Positions 11,131 to 20,830 of a stretch of 57,027 bases of DNA are shown piece by piece. The notes beneath the pieces are model-generated. The model saw only the letters and a list, made by a program, of their open reading frames with translations, was not told the DNA's origin and searched no databases. The number at the start of each line of letters is the position of its first letter. Position 1 is the stretch's first letter. The position numbers were made by a program, and so were the translations under genes. Origin of the DNA: Asparagopsis taxiformis (Eukaryota; Rhodophyta; Florideophyceae; Bonnemaisoniales; Bonnemaisoniaceae); the NCBI GenBank assembly GCA_030407315.1, contig JALQPE010002160.1, forward strand, positions 1 to 57,027, in the 5' to 3' direction.

Positions 11131-14100
11131 ATGGCTCCGAGACGGACTCCTATTCGAAAGAAAACCACAAGTCGTAGGACAAAGGCGAGATTCGATTCAC
11201 TCAATGTGGCCAGTCCCAGTAAACAGCTTCCTGGGAAACTGCAGGGAGAAATCCGCAGCAGTGATGCAGCCTGCATGAACAAAGAAATCCCGAGAGGTAA
11301 TGAGCTACGACGTGAGTGTACCACAGATGACCTATTGGAGTCCCCAATCCCTATGGGTGACACAATAGAAGGTTGTATTGATGTGTACAGCAACAACGAT
11401 GAAGCTGGAAGTGACATCTACGTAGCATCGAGCACGCTAATGGAATCGGAAGAAGCAACCGGACGAGGTTCTGATTCCATTTCAACTGGAGGCCCGATAG
11501 ACCGAAATGCTGGGGATGAAGCATGTGGTGATTTCAAGGCATTACTACAATGGCCTGCGATGTATGGGGCTCTTCAGCTGAGTGGAACTCAAAGAATGAC
11601 AAGAGCCCACTATGAAGGTACCCTGTTCGGAATGAATTTCCGCAGAGATCCAAGTGAGCACGTCCCGTCGGACTCTGTGATGCGACAGAAGATACTACCA
11701 TTCTTGAGGAAACACTGCTATGCAAAGAGCTGTGACATCGAGTTTCCGATAGACCTTCGAAAGAGCGGAGCAAGAGCTGCACAGCATCGAGGTGCAGTAG
11801 GAACCCGTGGAACAACAGATGACAGAGACAATTGTGGAGGAATGGCGAAAGTTCGTATTGTACTCCCAAGCACATGGGCTCTGAAAGATGTCCAGACTCG
11901 ACCAATCTTTAAAGCATTCCGCAGTGATGCGAACAATCGAAGCTCGGAAGGAGAAAAATCAACCGCAGAGTGCAGCATTGAAGATTCGTTCATTGCAAAG
12001 TGCAGGAGGGGTGTTTTGAGCGACCCATTCGTTCGCACAGCAGTTGTTCCCATTGACAGCGATGGGAAAAAGGGTTTGAAGCACATTTATGTACCTGATG
12101 GAACAGCAATTCGAATCCGATGTCATCCAGGAGCTCGTCAGGTTGCCGTCATCGAAAGAGCAAAAGGGTTCAGGAAGAATGACAGAGATGGTGGGAAACC
12201 GAAGAGGAGAAGAGTGGCGGTTACGTCGTTGTGGGAACTTCATGCTAGGACCATAGTTACCTATGAGGCTCGACACGACGGTGAGCATGATGTGCATGTC
12301 GAAAAATATCTGCAGCCGCGAATGTCACATCTATTGGAATGGGAGAGGCAGCATGCTCTGCGAGCGATATCGCAATGTGTAATCGGAGCAGGAGCCAAGG
12401 GAAAAGGAACACGAGCTGGGGACGTGATAACCGTTCTATTACCAATTGGAATGGAAGAGGGTGATATTGTTCCACACGTCGTATTGGTGAACAGGTATTT
12501 GAAAGAGCAGGTCGGAGAAGCATCCACCATGTTACTTTGCTTTTCACCGGGCGCGAGCTTTGCTGAAGCCAGAAACCCGCCCGATAGACTAGGAAGCCCC
12601 AACTATGAAGAAATTCGTGTTTCAGGGGTGTTCTCGGATGGTTTCGGAGACCACAGGTCGCAATGGCACCCAGCGTCTCCGCGAGAAGATGCACCATGTT
12701 GGGGAAAGCTGGAGGATGGTCGAAACTACTTTGTTTACCGATTTCTCCTTTACACGGATGACTTTGAACCATTCACAAGCAGGAAGGGAAGTTTTGGTGG
12801 ATGCTATATGTTACCTCTCAATCTACCGCCTCGGAAAAGGGGAAGCTACCAAGCGGTTCGAGTGATTGGTTTGCCACCTCCGGGAGTGTCCACAAATTGT
12901 GTATTGCGATATATCGTTCAAGATATAGTGCGAGGAAGCACAGAGGGTTTCCCAACGAAAAATGCAGAGGGAGAAGATATTGTGGTATTTCTAGACCCAG
13001 TGGGGAGCATTGGAGACTATCCTGCAGTTTCACATACCCTGGATGTTCTTGGACACACATCAAACTCTCCGTGCCACATCTGCAGTTTCCGCAAATATGA
13101 CCTGAGCAGTACTGGTGGCACGAAGAATGCATACACTTCGGTAGTGAACGGGCAAACATCGACGCATGCCAGGAGCAAGTATCGGAATGCATCGACACGT
13201 AAGGATGCCACAGAAACCCAGCTTCGCACTCTCGGACTGGCTGCAGAAGAAGGGGAAGATTTACCATTTCATGTCCTGAGCACTTCCTTGGAAGCAGTGC
13301 AGGAAGAAGTACCGAAGACGGAAAACGGAGTTTCAGTTGTCCCAGCAATTTTTGACCCGTACCGTTCCGCAGTGATAGCACCTGACCATCTATTGTCTGG
13401 ACTGGCACAAGATGTACTGAACGCTTGTATTTCAGCTGCCAGCCCACGAATTCGAGAGGTAGCTGAATTGCAAATTCTGGGCGCTCTGAAGAAGTTCAGG
13501 ATGGGAAGGCAGAACCGTTTATTTGGAACCAACAATCTGCTTTCCATGAACATGAGTGACATATTCAGTGTGCTTCTGATAGCACCTATGGCATTCGAAA
13601 ACGCAGCTCGAATGATGGATGGGAAAGGGGAAGGTCATCGTGAAAAATTTGATGGGGCCGTCAAACTAGTAGTGATGTTTCAGAAGCTGGTTTCGTGTAT
13701 TAGTTTCATGCCCGTATGGTGGAAAGACGGTCCCCATGAAGTAGAGACGGCTGACGGAGAAGGTGGCAGGAATGAATACATTCTGGGAAGAACTGTAGAC
13801 TACGTGGAGACGTTGAATGAGTATTGTCGGAAAGTGAAGGGAGCAGGAGCACATTTGGACAAGCCTAATGTTCATCGTCTTGTCGAGTTTTGTGTTCATA
13901 CGCTTCCTGCCTACGGCTCTGTGAAGCACGTGCAGGAGCTTATATTCGAACGGATGCATCAGCCGCTGAAGAAAGGTGTGAGAATGTCCAATCACCAAAG
14001 CGAACAGCTTTCAGCGCTGGAATTAGTTCTTGCGGATGACTGGCAGACGAGAGTGGCCATTGTTTTGCGCGAAATCGGCATGGAGCCACAACATTGGTCC

Positions 14101-14934
14101 TCGTCCGAATGCTCTCAAATGGTCAACGTTCTTTCACAGGAGCTAGGGAGAGAAATAGATGTGGAAGACGAGGTAGTGAAAAACTGCTTCCAGGAACCGG
14201 TTCTCCAGCTTCTCTCCCAGCGTCGAGGAAAGATATTGTCGGCGGATGGTGAAATTGTGACGTGGAGAGGGCATGGAGGTATATCTATTGACGAGGTCAA
14301 GGAGTACATGAATGGAAAATGTGATATGGCAGAGGGTGCTGTAGGTGTTTTCAAACGGTTCTTTACCGAAAGGTACGGAAGCGGAACAAGCGGGTGTGGA
14401 AAGTATGCCGAATGGGTGAGAAGAGTTTCTAGAAGCACTACGACAGAGTGGGGAAGGAAAACAGTGCAGAGGTCTGGCTCTCTAGAATCAGGAGCTATCA
14501 TCCATGCTGTTTGCCCTGAACAGATGAAATGTGAGGATGGTGCAACTTCACAAGCGATTCTGTACCCGGCGTCTCGTCTCACATCAGAGATAATGCGGGG
14601 AAGAATTAATTATGAACCGCGGTTTTTTATTGTTCTAGCGTTCTTTATCCTGAGGAACGAGAGTGCGAGAGATGAGCAAGGTACAGCTTATGGAGTTTGC
14701 CTGGGTTTGCAAAAAACTGATGAAGGAGTGTTCAAGGTCGAAGAGAGGCGACGAACAGTAATTGTGGAGATGAGTGAGGGAGTCACTGAGGTGTTTGGTA
14801 TGCACTATTGCAATGGGAGTGTATGCGAATATGATGAGAACATGAGGGAGGTAAGGCACGGACCCGGACTGCTGGAGGGTGGAGAGATATATGCACTATG
14901 TAGGCGAGACGGATTTCCACCGAGGGCTGCATGA
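11131..14934 (+). CDS. CMC-type (CACTA/Plavaka-like) DDE transposase
   Basis: This 1267-aa uninterrupted ORF is a probable cut-and-paste transposase. The ATG has a good context (CATCAAGATGGCT). Residues 1-130 look disordered and basic. From about 140 a folded region begins, with a conserved-looking core at about 500-660. The core has Y-T-D-D-F (DD at 543-544), G-C-Y-M-L-P-L-N-L-P-P, and G-D-Y-P-A (D629) followed by L-G-H-T and a C-x-x-C pair (about 649-652). This order (acidic pair, N-L-P motif, D-x-P-A, then C-x-x-C) resembles Tnp2/Plavaka-type CMC transposases; I am matching by recollection. The third catalytic acid is not assigned. It lies 2.8 kb inside a CACTA-type terminus, which agrees with the call. 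No frameshifts are seen, so it may be functional. Confidence 0.65.
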   Translation: MAPRRTPIRKKTTSRRTKARFDSLNVASPSKQLPGKLQGEIRSSDAACMNKEIPRGNELRRECTTDDLLESPIPMGDTIEGCIDVYSNNDEAGSDIYVASSTLMESEEATGRGSDSISTGGPIDRNAGDEACGDFKALLQWPAMYGALQLSGTQRMTRAHYEGTLFGMNFRRDPSEHVPSDSVMRQKILPFLRKHCYAKSCDIEFPIDLRKSGARAAQHRGAVGTRGTTDDRDNCGGMAKVRIVLPSTWALKDVQTRPIFKAFRSDANNRSSEGEKSTAECSIEDSFIAKCRRGVLSDPFVRTAVVPIDSDGKKGLKHIYVPDGTAIRIRCHPGARQVAVIERAKGFRKNDRDGGKPKRRRVAVTSLWELHARTIVTYEARHDGEHDVHVEKYLQPRMSHLLEWERQHALRAISQCVIGAGAKGKGTRAGDVITVLLPIGMEEGDIVPHVVLVNRYLKEQVGEASTMLLCFSPGASFAEARNPPDRLGSPNYEEIRVSGVFSDGFGDHRSQWHPASPREDAPCWGKLEDGRNYFVYRFLLYTDDFEPFTSRKGSFGGCYMLPLNLPPRKRGSYQAVRVIGLPPPGVSTNCVLRYIVQDIVRGSTEGFPTKNAEGEDIVVFLDPVGSIGDYPAVSHTLDVLGHTSNSPCHICSFRKYDLSSTGGTKNAYTSVVNGQTSTHARSKYRNASTRKDATETQLRTLGLAAEEGEDLPFHVLSTSLEAVQEEVPKTENGVSVVPAIFDPYRSAVIAPDHLLSGLAQDVLNACISAASPRIREVAELQILGALKKFRMGRQNRLFGTNNLLSMNMSDIFSVLLIAPMAFENAARMMDGKGEGHREKFDGAVKLVVMFQKLVSCISFMPVWWKDGPHEVETADGEGGRNEYILGRTVDYVETLNEYCRKVKGAGAHLDKPNVHRLVEFCVHTLPAYGSVKHVQELIFERMHQPLKKGVRMSNHQSEQLSALELVLADDWQTRVAIVLREIGMEPQHWSSSECSQMVNVLSQELGREIDVEDEVVKNCFQEPVLQLLSQRRGKILSADGEIVTWRGHGGISIDEVKEYMNGKCDMAEGAVGVFKRFFTERYGSGTSGCGKYAEWVRRVSRSTTTEWGRKTVQRSGSLESGAIIHAVCPEQMKCEDGATSQAILYPASRLTSEIMRGRINYEPRFFIVLAFFILRNESARDEQGTAYGVCLGLQKTDEGVFKVEERRRTVIVEMSEGVTEVFGMHYCNGSVCEYDENMREVRHGPGLLEGGEIYALCRRDGFPPRAA

Positions 14935-14946
14935 TTTTTAGGGAAG

Positions 14947-14952
14947 AATAAA
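14947..14952 (+). terminator. Polyadenylation-like AATAAA
   Basis: AATAAA lies 12 bases after the transposase stop codon. This is a plausible but unproven polyadenylation signal. Confidence 0.35.
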
Positions 14953-15046
14953 ATGAATAACCAGATGCATCACATATGAATTGTACACTCTAGGGCGGTG
15001 GTGGATTGGTGCAAAGTAGTGGGGAGAGGATCTGAGAGGATGGAGG

Positions 15047-15490
15047 GAGGTATGCTTACAGCAAAGTCATCGTTACGATGACTTTGCTGTAAGAAAACGT
15101 TTCCATTACAGTGGCCAAGAATGTTTTACCGGGTAAAAAAATCGTGGCAGCTGTAATGATTTGCTTTCTTACAGCAAAGTCATCGTAACGATGACTTTGC
15201 TGTAAGGAACCGTTTCCTTGCAGTGGCCGAAGAATTTTTTACCGGGTAAAAAATCAGCAAGAAATTTTACCGGGTAAAAAAATTGTGGCCGCTGTAATGA
15301 TTTGCTTTCTTACAGCAAAGTCATCGTTACGATGACTTTGCTGTAAGAAAACGTTTCATTACAGCGGCCACAATTTTTTACCCGGTAAAGAAATCATGGC
15401 TGCTGTAATGTTTTCTTTTCTTACAGCAAAGTCATCGTAACGATGACTTTGCTGTAAGAAAACGTTTCATTACAGCAAATTCATCGATAG
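15047..15490. mobile_element. MITE-like multi-hairpin element A
   Basis: Four 39-bp near-perfect palindromes (15055-15093, 15168-15206, 15309-15347, 15420-15458). Each begins CTTACAGCAAAGTCATCG and is symmetric about one base, alternating T, A, T, A. Between them are ACCGGGTAAA/TTTACCCGGT palindromes and CATTACAG/CTGTAATG half-sites. The segment from 15168 on is nearly identical to element D. It encodes no protein and lies about 670 bp upstream of the gene at 16158. Confidence 0.85.
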
Positions 15491-16157
15491 TTAAGGTTAA
15501 GTAACCAACTTTAGGATGTCCAGAGGACCTGCTCGTTGTAAGGAATAAGGAATATTGATCAACTGACGAAGAGGAAGCATTTTGAATCGACTAGGGTAGG
15601 AACGCAATGAGATTTGGTATGCAAGAAAACTGAATCGCAGTAGTGAATAGGTAGTTGAAATGAATTCATATTGATGTTCTTTGGTGTATTGTCCATTGGA
15701 GCACATTGAAAACCATTTATATGATCACCGTTTAAATAGTCTATGAATCCTTTGCAGCCGAGTACGCCAATAGGAAGAAATTCAAGCAGTGGCCTGCACG
15801 GGAACCGTTCATTTGTGAGTAGCAAAAGTTAGTGTAGAAATGAATTTTTCAGACTTGTAGGAGAGGTGGATCGTAGTAAATGTATAAAACTCACGTAGAA
15901 TCGATTGATAGGAATCAATGGTACGGAAGAAGAAGCGAGGTGGAGAGTGTGGATGAAATAGGTTGTTGGAATATGAATGATAATTGACGTGGTGAGGTAA
16001 ACGGGTTCGATTGCATTATATGCGCTAGAGGTACATACTATTAGGTGTAGATTGATGGAAAGGGCTAAACGCTTTGTGGAGGTATCAGGATCAGGTAGAG
16101 TCAGAGGTGCTGAGCGGGTGCAGCGTAAGGTTCATCAGGACTGAACGTAGGTAGGGA
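15491..16157. other. Upstream region of the 16158 gene
   Basis: AT-rich with no ORF that looks real. It presumably contains the promoter of the downstream gene; no specific motif can be supported. Confidence 0.4.
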
Positions 16158-19100
16158 ATGTCTTGTCCGGACAGTATAAGAGAGGAAGCTGAGAGACGGG
16201 AAGCGCACTCGGAGGTACCACAATTGTGGATTTCATCGTCTACACAACATTTGAACAGAGAACCGATTGAACGAACTGAGATTGCAGGGATTACAATGGG
16301 AGACAATAGTATCATGAATACTACAGCGGAGAAGAGCAATTCTCCTTCTGCTGAAGAGAAAAGCATCACTATTGCTCAGTACAGCTCTTCTAAAGTGCAA
16401 GTTGATCCTCGCAAAGTGAAATTTCCGACAGTGACCTCCCGTTTGGTGCGACCGGGTCGTGTAAACGAACTGGCCAGCATTTTCATGGATAGAGGTTTCT
16501 CTACCACTGGAACTATGATTACAGTCTGCAAAATGGAAGATAACGAAGGAGACGAGTTTTACTGCATCGATGGCTCTCATCGCATAGCTGCTCTGCAACT
16601 ATGCCTGGAGAAGTACTCAGGAAAGAACAGGGATTCCTTGGAATTGGTTTGGGTACAACAGTTGATTGCGCCGAACGGGCGTCTAATTTTCGATGCGCTG
16701 GAGGTTCTGAAACTGTCTCTCGAAGCCAATATACAAACTCACGATGTCGCTTCTGTGAGCATTGCCGACAATGTGTGTGCGGTCATAGAGTTTCTCAGGT
16801 TTTCCAACCAGATGGATCTTCCTGTTGTCCGGCTTATTCCTATTCTGAAAGAAGTGAGCTATATTCTGCCGTCCGACAGGAACCGTTCGGAGAACTCGTA
16901 TAGGCAGTACATCAACATTGCGAAGGGGTTCAATCGCACAGACAGCGTTGCTTTCGTGTACTGGAGCTCTATCCCTAGCGTTTACAATGCTTTGGATAGG
17001 AACAGAGAAATCGAGGATGCAAGAACCGAGGGAAGAGATCCGGACTTTTCTCGAATTGACTCTGCCGATATGTACGGGTGCGTGCTCGATCTTGTCAATA
17101 ACGCAATATTCCGCAATGGCACGGACGGACGCGGGACGCGCGATAAGGAGTGGTTCCAGTGGTTTGTGCTCGAGATGACAGCGTCGTGGACAAGGATGAG
17201 GAGGAAGAGAGGACTTGTCAGAAATATCGGAAGCGGAAGTCCGTTCACGATGCGCACTTGGCTACTGGCTCTGTTGGCCATCTATGATATGGCAGAGGTC
17301 GTCCGCAAGTGGTTGAACTCTGCAACGATGGAGGAATTCGTGCGAACGGATTTGGCAGCAGAAAACGCGAAGGAGGTCGGGGATAATGATCATCGCATTG
17401 GAGAGCGCATTGTATTCGTCCTTGTCGACTTTCATGACGACGTGGTAGACAGTAGCAGTCTGAGAACCAAGAACGGGATGTTTACAAACAGTTTTTACGA
17501 CAAACTGGAATATGCTACCGGGACAAAGGCAATGCAGGAGACGAAAGCGGAGGAGGAGAGGGAACGGAATCGCATGACCCCCGGAGAAATAGAAAAAGCA
17601 CTTGTTGATGGCGCCAAAGCAGAAGACGAAGAAGCACCTACTGCCGCAGAACAGGGAAATAATTCTACAGAGAAGGAAACTGTGGAAACTTCTGGTCCTG
17701 TTCAAGCAGAAGAAGGAGTATCTGCCGAAGCCCAAGCAGAGCAGGAAGTTTCTGCTGTTGTGGAGGAAGAACAGGAAATTACTCCAAATGTGGTGGCTGA
17801 AGAAGTGATTCCTGCTGTCGCGACGAAAGCAATAGAAGAGGCACCTCTGAGCACCCCGAAAGAAGCAGAAGACCGTCCTGCCGCAGCAAAAGAGGGAGGA
17901 CAGGAACGTCCTGCCACGCGTCTTGCAGCAGCTGAGAAGAGGGAAGCAGAACGTCTTGCTGTTCTCCAAAAAGAACAGGAACGTCTTTCAGCTTCAAGGG
18001 CAGAGCGGGAAAGTCGTGCCAGGGATAATTCGCCGGGAAGGATTGTCAGAGAAGATCTTCCTCAGGGAAGGAAACAAAGCGGCGATACGCAAAGTCTGGA
18101 TATCAACTTGGACAATAGTGGTCGCATGGACATAGACACGCCTGGACAACAAGCTGGAGATGCGCAGAACCGCTCTGTGATATTGAAACTTCGAATCAGG
18201 ACACCAGAAACTTACAGCACTAGCCCGGCCGAAGTGGACAAGGAGAATTCGGGAAGAAGCAGGAGTTCTGGTGGAAGCGGCGATGAAAACGAGTCCAGGT
18301 TGGATAAGAAGCGAAGAAGGGAAGATACTAGCGCGAAGTTTTCTGAGCCCAATACGCCGGATGACAACATTGAGATTGGGCCTCCCCGGGAAAAGAAGAG
18401 TAGAGTCAATGCAAGAAACGAACGACTGGAGAAGAAGCACCACTCTTCACTGACGAGCAAGAAAACTCCCTTCCAGACCGCACATTCGCAGAGGACATAC
18501 CTGAGAAGCTGCCTTTATGCGTTCCTTCCAACTCGAGAATGAAGTATTATATCACAGAAGAAGACATTGATACAATCCGGACGGAGATAATGGAAGCAGC
18601 TGCAGGCTACTCTACTTTGGTATGTCCCCTCGGTTCTTGTGAAAGCCAACAATACTTCAGCTACCAGAGAAGAATGATCGACGAGCTTGGTTACGTGGTG
18701 TTGCAAGACATTTTCTCTTCTACTACAGTGGGAGCAGCTACGCACGAGTTATTCACACAGATGGCCAGCACATTCCAAGGTACTACAAGTGGCTCAAGTG
18801 CAAGTCAGAAGAACCCGTGGAAACCACTTCGACCGAAAGACAGCACTGGTGTATTCAAGACGGACCGGAAAAGCATCTGCGATGACCTTGAGCAAGAAAG
18901 CGCGCGGCAGTACAGGAACAAGCTGATTCTGGAGCTAGGTAAGGCGATTTGTGCGGAGAACCTGAAGCTCGGGTTTGGAAGAGAAGAAGCGGTGGTCTTT
19001 CCAGAAACGGGTCTTCGTCTGATTTTGACCGCAGAAGGTAGTCAGGAGCAACTTATGCATACCGATGTTCCCGTCCGTGAGGGAACTGGAACTGGTCCTC

Positions 19101-19417
19101 TCAACTCGCCATCATATTTCATGATGGCTGCTGGTGCGGATGGGTTCATCATTCGTATCGCCAAGTTCAGCCATGTGTGCCTAAGTCATCCAGCGAAAGA
19201 CAAGTACCGCGTGCCAGTGACGAACGTGCGCATCCCACCGTATTCCCTGCTTGTATGCCGAACGGACGTGTATCACGGAGGAATGGGATTCGCGGAGGGT
19301 CGTTCTTCGGTGAGGTACCAGCATCCTATCCGGTCCCATCTATCACTGCGAACTTCCAGGGAGAAGTTGCTACAGCCTCCCTTCAATGTCAACTACTGGG
19401 AGCGTTTAGATATCTGA
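16158..19417 (+). CDS. ParB-like / Fe(II)-dioxygenase-like fusion protein, frame change inside
   Basis: Two overlapping ORFs make one fusion gene. ORF 16158-18542 (794 aa) has a ParB-like domain at about 85-150 with D-G-S-H-R at 138-142, then a helical segment, then a long Glu/Ala-rich disordered linker. ORF 18539-19417 (292 aa) reads like a double-stranded beta-helix oxygenase: an N-terminal L-G-Y-V-V-L-Q-D-I-F block, H174-T-D176, H246 and R265 as candidate iron and 2-oxoglutarate ligands. The second frame is homologous to the neighbouring paralogue well upstream of its ATG (F-T-D-E-Q-E-N-S-L-P-D), so ATGA stop-start re-initiation at 18539 is not the natural explanation. A minus-one change between 18401 and 18440 is needed, by a 38-nt GT-AG intron (18400-18437) or a one-base deletion. 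Substrate unknown. Confidence 0.6.
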
Positions 19418-19659
19418 TGAAATTAGTTCTTAATAGCATTCTATGGCAGGCATCAAGGCCGCCTTCAAGTAAACGATGAAAGTTAGGCTAGTACATGACG
19501 TTTGCGTATGTAGACGGGTCGAGAGATATACAATACTCAATTTAATATGAGAAGGGGAGGAAACTATGGTGGGCACTACTAGAATAGAACAAGGTAATAT
19601 CGCAGTCGTCTTTGGTTACAACATTGAGGTGAGGAAGGCTTACAGATGATGCAGTTTCG

Positions 19660-19885
19660 CTGGGGTGCTGACAGCAAAGTCATCGTTACGATGACTTTGC
19701 TGTAAGAAATCAAATCATTACAGCGGCCACAATTTTTTACCGGGTAAAAAATTCTTGCTGATTTTTTTACCCGGTAAAATTTTCTCACCACTGTAATCAA
19801 ACCTTTCCTTACAGCAAAGTCATCGTAACGATGACTTTGCTGTAAGCATCCCGGGTAAACGGCTTCGGCTGTAAGCGGTTGGGAG
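19660..19885. mobile_element. MITE-like multi-hairpin element B
   Basis: Two 39-bp palindromes (19668-19706, centre T; 19808-19846, centre A) enclose a TTTACCCGGTAAA-type palindrome. The right edge reads CTGTAAGCATCCCGGGTAAAC and then AGCTGTAAG-like sequence, the same edge as the other elements in inverted orientation. It lies 240 bp after the stop of the 16158 gene. Confidence 0.8.
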
Positions 19886-20410
19886 TTTCGTCCGTCTCCC
19901 ACCCTGGGAAGGGTGAGAAGGGAAGTGTGGAGCCGGGAACATCGTACAACGATGGTTTGGACGACTGTTGACGGCTCTGGGGAGCACTCTGCGTCGTGCA
20001 AGCCTGGTTTGCGCTGGCTGCACTACCTGGTATTGAACGGTTCTGTGCGCAAAGTTTACTCATGAAGGAGGTAGGGTGTTGTGTACCACACCAACCATAG
20101 TTACTAACATTTGCAGTGTACTCTAGTGATGTAATTATTATTCTAGTTTCTAGCTATACAATGATATTAAGTAAGTCAGATGTGCACAGAGCATGGTCTA
20201 AGCCTAGCACGGTAGAGAAAGATGGAAGAAAGATTGAAGGGTAGGCATGCAGAGGTATGAAGGCAGCAGTATGTGTAGACTATGGCAGTGGTAAGAAAAT
20301 ATTTCATGCACCAAAGGGTGGGTAGAGTGACATTAGAGAGGTGGTGTGTAGGGGGAAGGTAGGTGGAGATGATGAAGGAGGACAACAGAAACGAGAGCGA
20401 GGGTTGAGAC
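19886..20410. other. Intergenic between MITE-like elements B and C
   Basis: The first ~60 bases (GGGAGTTTCGTCC and following) match flanks of elements D and E, so the element family may extend beyond the hairpins. The rest shows nothing recognisable. Confidence 0.4.
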
Positions 20411-20412
20411 CA

Positions 20413-20630
20413 ACGGCTTACAGATGGAGCAGTTTACCAGGGATGCTTACAGCAAAGTCATCGTTACGATGACTTTGCTGTAAGGAAAGGTTTCATTACA
20501 GTGGCCATGATTTCTTTACCCGGTAAAAAAATTCCTGGCCTCTGTAATGAAACGTTTCCTTACAGCAAAGTCATCGTAACGATGGCTTTGCTGTAAGGAT
20601 CCTTGGTAAACTGCCTGAGCTGTAATTGTC
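20413..20630. mobile_element. MITE-like multi-hairpin element C
   Basis: Two 39-bp palindromes (20456-20494, centre T; 20559-20597, centre A, one mismatch). The outer edges are CTTACAG-x-GCAGTTTACCAGGG on the left and CCTTGGTAAACTGC-x-CTGTAA on the right, an inverted pair. It lies about 200 bp upstream of the gene at 20831. Confidence 0.85.
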
Positions 20631-20830
20631 GTACAACGAAAAGTGATGTGGAAGGTTCGGATTGGTCAACCGCTGAATATCATTACCAGGGTGTATACTA
20701 ATAGGAATATGTCAGATCTCTAAGTTTCGCCTATCTTACTCAGCTTACGCAGCAAAACAGCTTGTCGTTCAGATCTTCTTCTCTCTTTCTCAATCTTTCA
20801 CTCTTCGTTTGTCAATCACTCACCAAAGCA

